From positions 310,001 to 374,000 of the forward strand of contig JAWKHH010000003.1 in NCBI GenBank assembly GCA_041394945.1: a stretch of DNA of 64,000 nt. The letters are read 5' to 3'. The DNA comes from Bryobacteraceae bacterium. Lineage in GTDB: Bacteria; Acidobacteriota; Terriglobia; Bryobacterales; Bryobacteraceae. The translations under genes were made by a program, and so were the position numbers. Positions 23,581-30,741 of this stretch are shown piece after piece. Below the pieces are notes generated by a model. That model did no database searches and had not been told where the DNA came from. It saw nothing but the letters and a program-made list of their open reading frames with translations. Within the stretch, counting starts at the first letter, position 1, and every line of letters begins with the position of its first letter.

Positions 23581-25629
23581 TTAACACGTCCGTAATCGCA
23601 TGACAATCCCCGCTTCCACCGGGTTCTCGTAGTACGCTGGCCGCACTCCGGTCCGGCGAAAACCGTAGCTCTCGTATAGGGCAATCGCCCGGCTATTGGA
23701 CTCGCGGACCTCCAGAAACATCTCTCCAGCGCTACGCGACACGCACTCTTCCAAGAGCCGCCGGCCCACTCCGCGGCCCCGCCATTCCGGGGCAACCGCC
23801 AGGTTCAGCAATTCGTGTTCGCCGGGCGCCGTCTCCCGACGTACCGCAAATCCACGCGCTTCCCCTTCGAACTCCGCCACAACGGCCTCGTACCGCAGAT
23901 ACTCACCCGGAGTCCATTGGGCCGCTTCCGGCGAAGCCGCCTGAATCGCTCCGATCGCCGGCAAGTCTCGATCTTCCGCCGGCCGCACCCGCAATGGCGG
24001 CCGTGCGAATTCCGCCCACAATGCCCGCTGCCGCCCCCCCAGCGCCCGCCACGAAAAGCGCTCCACCGCCAGGAATCGGGCCTCTTCCGCCAGTTCCCGC
24101 CGCAACAGGGGATCGCGCAGCAACCGCGCCGTCCCCTCTGCGAATGCGCCGGCGCCGTCGGCAATCCACACGCTCTCGCCATGGGTCAACCCCAATCCCG
24201 CACAGCCGCTCGACGTCGAAACCACCGCCCGCTCCATCGCCATCGCCTCGAGCACCTTGATGTTCGTCCCCGCTGAAACCAGCGTCGGCACAAACACCAC
24301 GTTGGTTTCTTCGTAGAGCGGCCGTACGTCGGCCACGTACTCAAGGAGCCGCATCCGCTCCGCCCGCGGCAATTCGCGATCCTCCCAATGCATCGCCGCG
24401 TCCGGGCCCGCCACCACCGTCAGTTCCGCTTCGGGGAACTCCTCCGCGATCCGCGGCCACACTCCCTCCAGCAGGAACCGCAGCGCCACGCGATTCGGGA
24501 AGTGGCGGAACGAACCGATAAACAGCAGTCGCGCGCCCGGGTGCTCCTGCGACGGGCGGAACCGCTCCAGGTCCACCCCGTTGGCGATCACCGCCGCCCG
24601 CGGATGGTTTACCTGCACGGCGTCCTTTTCCGACATCACCACCACCGCCGCCTTCCGCACCAACGCGATCTTTTCATGGACGTACCAGCGCCACCAGTCC
24701 CACCACGCCGCGAGCGTTTGTTCGCGCCGCCAGATCTGACCGTAAAGATCGAACGTAACATCGTGCTCAACAAGAATCTCTCCACCGTACTGCGCAAGTT
24801 GCGTGTACTCCACCTGCAGCAGTTTCGTGCGATGCCGCCGCAGTGCCCGCCGCATCTCCCCGGAACGGTACTCTCCCACCTCGGGCGGTCGCAGCGTTGC
24901 CCAGCGCGGCTCCCGATAGCGCGGCTTCGGGGCCAGCACCAGCCGCGCGCAGAACTTCTGAAGCTCGGAGAAGTCGGCCTCCGTTTCGCGCTCGACGAAC
25001 GAGAACAGCGTGATGTCGTAGTCGAGTGCCGCCTCCCGCAGGAGGTTGAACATACGCACCGCGCCGCCGTGCGAGAGCGGATACGGGAAGAACGGCGTCA
25101 GCACGCTCGCCTCGGCCCGCAGCGGCGAACGGGCCCGCCCCTCAATCACTCGAACCTCGCCGATTTCGTAGGACCGGTCTGACCCGATTGGCCAAAACCA
25201 CGGGCGTATCCAGATGCGGTCCAACGGCACGCCGCGCCAGAACAGCCAACTAGCAATCGGCGAACGTGGATGCAGATGATGCCGTTCGCCGCGCGCGTTG
25301 TAGGCGAGCACTCGCAGCGGGGCCAGCAGAAACGCCGCCAACCGCAACGGGCGATGCTCCGGTGACCCGTCGAACAGCACCGCCGCCATCCCGATGCGCC
25401 GTCCGCGAAACCGCTCCCGCAGTTCCCGCCAGATCGTCCACGCGGAACGCCCCTGCTCGCAAGCCGTCACGTCGAAATGCTCGCGCTTCGGAAGCAGTTC
25501 GCGGACCTCCGCGCGCATCGCGTCCACCCGCGCCGCGTGGCCGGAAGCGAACGTCGTCACCACCGCCGCCGGATTCACGCCCCGCAACCGGAACCAAACT
25601 TGCTTCAATGTCGAAAGAGCGAATAGCAT
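23581..25629 (-). CDS. Glycosyltransferase (GT4-like) fused to RimI-type N-acetyltransferase
   Basis: The 682-residue protein has three parts. Residues 1-165 are an unassigned module. Residues about 172-540 are a GT-B glycosyltransferase ('LTPFFPYPLSHGGAVRMFNL', 'VIANGVDLERF', 'LLFIGSFRHFPN', 'GTNIKVLEAMAMERAVVSTS'). Residues about 544-682 are a GNAT domain with acetyl-CoA loop 'APEWRGRGVGRRLLEECV' and RimI-like 'LEVRESNSRAIALYESYGFRR'. It could glycosylate a surface polymer while the GNAT part acetylates a protein N-terminus or sugar. No frameshift separates the parts, so it looks like a true fusion. Its start codon overlaps the divergent DUF3179 gene start (CATG). Confidence 0.8.
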   Translation of the reverse strand: MLFALSTLKQVWFRLRGVNPAAVVTTFASGHAARVDAMRAEVRELLPKREHFDVTACEQGRSAWTIWRELRERFRGRRIGMAAVLFDGSPEHRPLRLAAFLLAPLRVLAYNARGERHHLHPRSPIASWLFWRGVPLDRIWIRPWFWPIGSDRSYEIGEVRVIEGRARSPLRAEASVLTPFFPYPLSHGGAVRMFNLLREAALDYDITLFSFVERETEADFSELQKFCARLVLAPKPRYREPRWATLRPPEVGEYRSGEMRRALRRHRTKLLQVEYTQLAQYGGEILVEHDVTFDLYGQIWRREQTLAAWWDWWRWYVHEKIALVRKAAVVVMSEKDAVQVNHPRAAVIANGVDLERFRPSQEHPGARLLFIGSFRHFPNRVALRFLLEGVWPRIAEEFPEAELTVVAGPDAAMHWEDRELPRAERMRLLEYVADVRPLYEETNVVFVPTLVSAGTNIKVLEAMAMERAVVSTSSGCAGLGLTHGESVWIADGAGAFAEGTARLLRDPLLRRELAEEARFLAVERFSWRALGGRQRALWAEFARPPLRVRPAEDRDLPAIGAIQAASPEAAQWTPGEYLRYEAVVAEFEGEARGFAVRRETAPGEHELLNLAVAPEWRGRGVGRRLLEECVSRSAGEMFLEVRESNSRAIALYESYGFRRTGVRPAYYENPVEAGIVMRLRTC

Positions 25630-26890
25630 GAATCCGCTGGCTTCCGATTATCGCGCGACCCTTACCCGCCGCGGGCTGCTCGCCGTCCCCGCGCTGCTCT
25701 ACGCCGCCGGCGATCCCGAGCTCGCTTGGTTCTTCCGCGCCTTCAACCGCGACGGCGCCGCATCCGATGCGGCTCTCGCGGAGATCGGCAAGTCGTGGCG
25801 CGACGGGCTGGCGCCGATGCTCATCGAGTACCTTCGGATCGTGCTGCATCACAGCAACTCGCCCGTGGACCCTCGCCGTTTTGTCGCTTTTCTCGAGCAG
25901 CGCACCGGCCAGAGCCACGGAACCGACCTTCACGCCTGGAACCGCTGGATGTGGTCGCGCCCCTACCAGCCACACCCGAAATACGCAGAGTTCAAGGGGC
26001 TGCTCTACGCCAACATCGACCAACGCATGCGCGAGTTCTTCCCGCCGGGCGTGCGCAGCGAGGTCCGGCTGGACCAGGTGGAGTGGGGCGGAGTTGAAGT
26101 GAACGGCATCCCGCCGCTGGTGAACCCCAAGACCGTCCGGGCCTCCGAAGCTTCTTATCTAGGCAATGGGAACGTTGTGTTCGGGATTGAAATCGGCGGC
26201 GAGGCGCGCGCCTACCCCAAGCGCATTCTCGCCTGGCACGAAATGGCGCGGGACCGCATCGGCGGCGCCGAACTCGCGATCGTCTACTGCACGCTTTGCG
26301 GCGCCGTGATTCCCTGGTTCGCCGCCTCCGGCGAACGCCGCTTCACCCTCGGAACCAGCGGCCTTCTTTACGAATCGAGCAAGTTGATGTTCGACGACGA
26401 TACGAAGTCGCTGTGGTCCACGCTGCAGGGCCGGCCGGTGATCGGTGCGCTCGCCGGCTCCGATATCCAGCTTGAGTTCGCGCCCGTGGTCACCACGACG
26501 TGGCGCGAATGGCGGGAGTCGCACCCCGGCACGACGGTGCTTGCGTTCGACACCGGCCACGACCGCGACTACTCCGAAGGCGCCGCCTACCACGACTATT
26601 TCGCAACGGACCGCCTGATGTTCGAAGTCTCCCGGCACGACAAGCGCCTCCGGAACAAGGCCGAGATCCTCGCCATCCGCCTGCCCGGCAAGACGCCGCT
26701 CGCCATCTCGGTGAGCCGCCTTCGCAAGAAACCGGACCTCACCATTCAGCACGAAGGCGCACGGATCGAAATCGCAACCACCAAGGCCGGAGCGAGCACC
26801 GTGATGGTCGATGGCCGCCGGATCCCCGCTCACCGCGCCTTCTGGTTCGGATGGTACGCGCAGTTTCCAGGCGCCCGGCTCGTCGAGTAG
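25628..26890 (+). CDS. DUF3179-domain exported protein
   Basis: The 420-residue protein has a short N-terminal hydrophobic leader ('LTRRGLLAVPALLYAAG'). A DUF3179 domain follows, with 'YPKRILAWHEMARDRIGG' and the Cys pair in 'VYCTLCGAVIPWFA', plus 'GTSGLLYESSKLMFDDDTKS'. The biochemical role of DUF3179 is unknown. The two cysteines and two tryptophan-rich segments suggest metal or heme contact, but this is inference. A YHS-domain protein follows 36 bases downstream, perhaps in the same operon and also metal-related. Confidence 0.8.
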   Translation: MNPLASDYRATLTRRGLLAVPALLYAAGDPELAWFFRAFNRDGAASDAALAEIGKSWRDGLAPMLIEYLRIVLHHSNSPVDPRRFVAFLEQRTGQSHGTDLHAWNRWMWSRPYQPHPKYAEFKGLLYANIDQRMREFFPPGVRSEVRLDQVEWGGVEVNGIPPLVNPKTVRASEASYLGNGNVVFGIEIGGEARAYPKRILAWHEMARDRIGGAELAIVYCTLCGAVIPWFAASGERRFTLGTSGLLYESSKLMFDDDTKSLWSTLQGRPVIGALAGSDIQLEFAPVVTTTWREWRESHPGTTVLAFDTGHDRDYSEGAAYHDYFATDRLMFEVSRHDKRLRNKAEILAIRLPGKTPLAISVSRLRKKPDLTIQHEGARIEIATTKAGASTVMVDGRRIPAHRAFWFGWYAQFPGARLVE

Positions 26891-26926
26891 CGGAACCGAA
26901 CGCCCGTCTCCGGCGAAGAAACGGTC

Positions 26927-27376
26927 ATGAGCAAAAGTTTGATCGCGCTACCGCTATTCGTCGGCCTCCTCGCAGCCGCCGGCCCGGTCGGCCCCGTAAA
27001 CACAGACTCCCGCGGAGTCGCCGTGGAAGGCTACGACCCCGTCGCATATTTCACCGCCGGCGAGCCCACCAAGGGCGACCCAAGACTCGCTCACGAATGG
27101 CAAGGCGCGAGGTATCTGTTCGCATCCGCTGCGAATCTCGAGGCGTTCAAGAAGGACCCCGCGAAGTACGCGCCCCAGTACGGCGGCTACTGCGCCTACG
27201 CCGTGAGCAAAGGTTCCACGGCGGGCATCTCACCCAAAGCGTGGAAGGTCGTCGACGGCAAACTGTATCTCAACCATCGCCTCGCCAGGGGCAAGTTCGA
27301 GAAGGACGTCCCCGGCAACATCGCCCGCGCCGACGAGAACTGGCCGAAAATCCCGAAGAAACCGGCGAAGGATTAG
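26927..27376 (+). CDS. Exported YHS-domain protein
   Basis: The 149-residue protein has a signal peptide 'MSKSLIALPLFVGLLAAAGP'. A YHS-type domain follows: 'VAVEGYDPVAYFTAGEPTKG', 'YLFASAANLEAFKKDPAKYA' and 'YGGYCAYAVSKG'. YHS domains often accompany metal transport or sensing. It probably acts in the periplasm. It ends in a 4-base convergent overlap with the aminotransferase gene. Confidence 0.85.
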   Translation: MSKSLIALPLFVGLLAAAGPVGPVNTDSRGVAVEGYDPVAYFTAGEPTKGDPRLAHEWQGARYLFASAANLEAFKKDPAKYAPQYGGYCAYAVSKGSTAGISPKAWKVVDGKLYLNHRLARGKFEKDVPGNIARADENWPKIPKKPAKD

Positions 27377-28539
27377 GTCGCGGACTTCAGGAACCGTCGG
27401 ATCCGCTCCACAGCTTCCATCAGGTTCTCGAGCGAATTCGCATAGCTGAACCGCAGGTACCCCTCGCCGTACTTGCCAAACGCCGCGCCATCCAGGCACG
27501 CCACGCCTGCCTCGTACAGCAGCCGGTCCGCCAGCTCCTTCGATGGAATCCCCGTGCCGGTAATGTTCGGAAACGCGTAGAAGGCGCCTTCGGGCATCGC
27601 GCACCGGAACCCGGGCAGCGTGTTCAGCCCGGCCACGAATGCATCGCGCCGCCGCCGGAACTCGGCCACCATCGCCTCGGCGTCGTCCTGCGGACCGGTC
27701 AGCGCGGCGATCCCCGCGCGCTGCGTGAAACTCGCCGTGCACGAGTTTGAGTTCACCATCAGCTTGTTCACCGCCTGCACCAGCCACTCCGGCATCACGC
27801 CGTATCCGAGACGCCACCCCGTCATCGCATAGGTCTTCGAGAAACCGTCGAGGATGATCGTCTTGTCGAGCATCCCCGGCTCGGCCGCGATCGACACCGG
27901 CTTGTCGCCGTAGACAATGCGCGAATAGATCTCGTCCGCCATCACGATCACGTCCCGATCCCGCAGCATCTCGGCGATCGCCTTGATGTCGGCCGGCGGG
28001 ATTGATCCGCCAGTCGGATTCTGCGGGTAGTTGAGCACCACCATCTTCGTTCTATCGGAGAGCTTGCTCCGGAACAGGTCGAGATCGAAAGAAAAACCCC
28101 GTTCTTCCACGAGCGGCATCGCCACCGGCGTCGCGCCGTGATAGGCGATCATCGATTCGTAGATCGGAAAGCCCGGGTTCGGATAGATCACCTCGTCGCC
28201 CTCTTCAAGCAGCGCCATCATCGGGAAGAAGATGATCGGCTTGCCGCCCGGCACCACCGACACATGCTGCGGGCCCACCTTGATCCCACGGGTCCGCGAT
28301 ACGTATTCCGCGATGGCCTCGCGCAAATCCGGCAGCCCTTGCGTCGGCCCGTAATGCGTCCACCCCTCGTCGAGCGCCTGCTTGGCCGCCTCCCGCACGT
28401 GCTTCGGCGTATCGAAATCCGGCTCGCCGATCTGCAAATGGATGACGCTCTTGCCCTCGGCCTCGAGCTTGCGCGCCTTCACCAACACTTCGAACGCGGT
28501 CTCCACGAGGATCCGGTTCATCCGCCCGGCCAACTTCAT
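27373..28539 (-). CDS. Pyridoxal-phosphate aminotransferase, class I/II
   Basis: This 388-residue fold type I aminotransferase has 'LQIGEPDFDTPKHVREAAKQ', 'YGPTQGLPDLREAIAEY' and 'VVLNYPQNPTGGSIP'. The PLP lysine lies in 'LDGFSKTYAMTGWRLGYG' and an Arg-containing carboxylate site in 'YLRFSYANSLENL'. It likely uses an amino acid such as aspartate, alanine or an aromatic acid with 2-oxoglutarate; specificity is not clear. It lies upstream of nothing on its own strand except the distinct DUF35/thiolase pair, 17 bases away. Confidence 0.88.
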   Translation of the reverse strand: MKLAGRMNRILVETAFEVLVKARKLEAEGKSVIHLQIGEPDFDTPKHVREAAKQALDEGWTHYGPTQGLPDLREAIAEYVSRTRGIKVGPQHVSVVPGGKPIIFFPMMALLEEGDEVIYPNPGFPIYESMIAYHGATPVAMPLVEERGFSFDLDLFRSKLSDRTKMVVLNYPQNPTGGSIPPADIKAIAEMLRDRDVIVMADEIYSRIVYGDKPVSIAAEPGMLDKTIILDGFSKTYAMTGWRLGYGVMPEWLVQAVNKLMVNSNSCTASFTQRAGIAALTGPQDDAEAMVAEFRRRRDAFVAGLNTLPGFRCAMPEGAFYAFPNITGTGIPSKELADRLLYEAGVACLDGAAFGKYGEGYLRFSYANSLENLMEAVERIRRFLKSAT

Positions 28540-28555
28540 TTGCTTGTTCTCCCTG

Positions 28556-28765
28556 TTATTTCGCTGTTTTCACGAACCGCGGAACGCCGTCCACCCGCTC
28601 GACGAATTCTACCGCATCGCCGATCTTCACCGTCTCTCCCCACACCCGTCCGGTGACTTTCCCGCCGCCCTCCAGTTCCACGATCGCGATCTGGTAGGGC
28701 GCCTCGTTCACCAACTGCTCCGGCGCCGAATGCACCACGGTTTCCGTGTAGACCACGCCCCTCAT
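28556..28765 (-). CDS. OB-fold (DUF35-like) partner protein without zinc ribbon
   Basis: The 69-residue product 'MRGVVYTETVVHSAPEQLVN' with 'VTGRVWGETVKIGDAVEFVE' fits the OB-fold half of DUF35 acyl-CoA-associated proteins. The usual N-terminal Cys4 rubredoxin-like zinc ribbon is absent. Its ATG overlaps the thiolase stop in an ATGA arrangement, so it is co-translated with that thiolase. DUF35 proteins bind acyl-CoA and complex with SCP-x-type thiolases or hydratases, which fits this pairing. Confidence 0.75.
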   Translation of the reverse strand: MRGVVYTETVVHSAPEQLVNEAPYQIAIVELEGGGKVTGRVWGETVKIGDAVEFVERVDGVPRFVKTAK

Positions 28766-29925
28766 CACGCCGCCTCCAGGATCGTCACCACGCACGTCGC
28801 GCCGCTACCGCCGAGATTCTGCGCCAGCCCCAGGCGGCGCCGCGTCACCTGCCGCTCGCCCGCCTCGCCGCGAAGCTGCAGCACAAGGTCGCAGAGCTGA
28901 GCGACGCCGGTGGCGCCCACCGGGTGGCCCTTCGCTTTCAACCCGCCCGAAGTGTTCACCGGACGCTCGCCGCCGAGCGCCGTCGAGCCCGTCGCGGAAT
29001 ACGGTCCGCCGTCGCCTTTCTTCACGAAGCCCAGGTCTTCGATGGCGACGATCTCAGCGATCGTGAAGCAGTCGTGCACCTCGGCGAGGTCGATGTCGCG
29101 CGGACCCACGCCCGCCATCGCATACGCCTTCTCGCCCGCCGCGCGAACCGCCGGAAACGTGGTGATCGTCGCTTTCTGATCGAGCGCCACGTGGTCCGAC
29201 GTCTGCGCGGCGCCGCGTACGATCACCGGCTTCGCCACCAGATCCCGCGCGCGTTCGACGGTGGTGAGCAGCACCGACGCCGCGCCATCGCTCACCAGCG
29301 AACAATCGAACACGGTGAGCGGCTCCGCAACGGGCTTGCCCGTAAGCGCCTTCTCGATCGTGATTTCCTTGCGCATGTGGGCGTCCGGATTCAGCGCGCC
29401 GTTGTGATGGTTCTTCACCGCCACCGCCGCCATGTGCTCGCGCGTGGTGCCGTATTCAAACATGTGGCGCCGCGCGATCATGGCAAACAACGCCGGGAAA
29501 GTGGCTCCGGCGCGAATCTCGCCGCCGAGGTCGCCCGCCCCGGCAAGAATCTCGGTGACCTTCGGCGTCGTCTGCGAGGTCATCTTCTCCACGCCGGTGA
29601 CGAGCACCGTGTCGTACACCCCGGCCGCAACAGCCATCCACGCATGGAAAAACGCCGCCCCCGAGGAGGCGCAGGCGGCCTCGAACCGCGTCGCCGGGAC
29701 CCCGTGCAGACCCACCTCCGCCGCGATATAAGGCGCCAGATGATTCTGTCCCACGAACGACGGTCCGGCGAAGTTGCCCAGGTAGAAAGCCTGCACCGCG
29801 GCCGGCTCCACGCCTGTCGCCGTCAGACACTTCTTCGAGGCCGTCACCGCGAGCGAACGGATCCCTTCGTCGGGGAACGCGCCAAACGGGGTCTTGCCGA
29901 TGCCGGCGATCGCAACGGAGCGCAT
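28765..29925 (-). CDS. Thiolase, SCP-x/lipid-transfer type
   Basis: The 386-residue thiolase-fold protein has the SCP-x-like active-site region 'ATRFEAACASSGAAFFHAWM' and 'LVTGVEKMTSQTTPKVTEIL'. The C-terminal catalytic segment is 'TSGGLKAKGHPVGATGVAQL', and 'AEVHDCFTIAEIVAIEDLGF' replaces the NEAF motif of degradative thiolases (HDCF). It may act on branched or steroid-like side-chain acyl-CoAs. It is coupled with the OB-fold protein by ATGA. ATG 29925 is chosen, as the frame upstream lacks conserved sequence. Confidence 0.85.
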   Translation of the reverse strand: MRSVAIAGIGKTPFGAFPDEGIRSLAVTASKKCLTATGVEPAAVQAFYLGNFAGPSFVGQNHLAPYIAAEVGLHGVPATRFEAACASSGAAFFHAWMAVAAGVYDTVLVTGVEKMTSQTTPKVTEILAGAGDLGGEIRAGATFPALFAMIARRHMFEYGTTREHMAAVAVKNHHNGALNPDAHMRKEITIEKALTGKPVAEPLTVFDCSLVSDGAASVLLTTVERARDLVAKPVIVRGAAQTSDHVALDQKATITTFPAVRAAGEKAYAMAGVGPRDIDLAEVHDCFTIAEIVAIEDLGFVKKGDGGPYSATGSTALGGERPVNTSGGLKAKGHPVGATGVAQLCDLVLQLRGEAGERQVTRRRLGLAQNLGGSGATCVVTILEAA

Positions 29926-29962
29926 GGTTTGATTATCCCGCGATATGGTATCGTGGCCGTCC

Positions 29963-30142
29963 ATGCGGACCTATGTGGCGGTCACGGGCACGCTCTTCGC
30001 GCTGATCACGGTCGCCCACATCGCGCGGATCTTTCTGGAGCACGAACACCTCGCCACGGATCCGGCCTATTGGGCGCTCACGCTCCTCGCTGCTGGACTC
30101 AGCGTTTGGGCTTTCCGCCTCTGGCGCGGCCCCCGGCCTTGA
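29963..30142 (+). CDS. Small two-helix membrane protein
   Basis: The 59-residue product 'MRTYVAVTGTLFALITVAHI' and 'PAYWALTLLAAGLSVWAFRL' has two hydrophobic helices separated by a polar loop. It resembles small uncharacterised membrane proteins seen in this phylum. An alternative ATG at 29945 adds six residues. Its 3' end overlaps, on the opposite strand, the tail of the Uma2 pseudogene. Confidence 0.55.
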   Translation: MRTYVAVTGTLFALITVAHIARIFLEHEHLATDPAYWALTLLAAGLSVWAFRLWRGPRP

Positions 30143-30672
30143 CCGAATCGAGACCCGCCCGCAACGCCTCCAGCACGCGCGCGCTGTCCTCGGCGAGCAG
30201 CGCCGCCGGGTCCAGCCACAGGCCCGGAAAAACGAGGGAACGAACCAAACCGTCGTCCCCAGCACGGAGAGTCTTGTAGCTTCCGTCCTCGAGATGACGC
30301 CAGACTACCCGCGCCGGGTTCAACGACACGGTGATGTATTCCTGGACTCCGGCGTGCCGGTAGAGCGCGAGCTTGGGGCCGAAGTCGTAGGTGGCGCTCG
30401 AGTCGCAAAACTTCGACCGCGAGTTCCGGCGCCCCCGTCCGTTACAACCCGCTTCGCATCCGGGCTCGGCAGCTTCGTACGCGCTCAGCCACGCGTGAAC
30501 CAGCATGTCCCCCCGTGCGTGTCTCCGGCTTACCGGTGAAGCCATATAGACCATCCCATCGATCAACTCCGCGTTCTTCAGTTCCGGCAGCGCGTCCCAA
30601 CGACGAAGAAACTCCTCCCGGGTCTAATCGCTGACCGGGCAGCAACTGCGAAACTGCTTGCGCGATCGGCAT
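30099..30672 (-). pseudogene. Uma2-family endonuclease pseudogene (two frameshifts, internal deletion)
   Basis: The start at 30672 reads 'MPIAQAVSQLLPGQRL', then an inserted base near 30625 shifts the frame. The second frame reads 'EEFLRRWDALPELKNAELID' and continues through 'GMVYMASPVSRRHARGDMLV'. About 45-55 residues of the core, including the catalytic Asp/Glu region, are missing before 'APELAVEV'. An extra base in the A-run at 30407-30410 then shifts to 'CDSSATYDFGPKLALYRHAG' and the normal C-terminus 'VFPGLWLDPAALLAEDSA'. The family is PD-(D/E)XK-like and common in mobile or cyanobacterial-type repertoires. This copy is dead. Confidence 0.75.
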
Positions 30673-30741
30673 GGTAGCGCGCGCACCGCGACTCGGCCGC
30701 CGCGGCGCCCTACGACACGCTCAGTTTATCCGGAATCGCCG

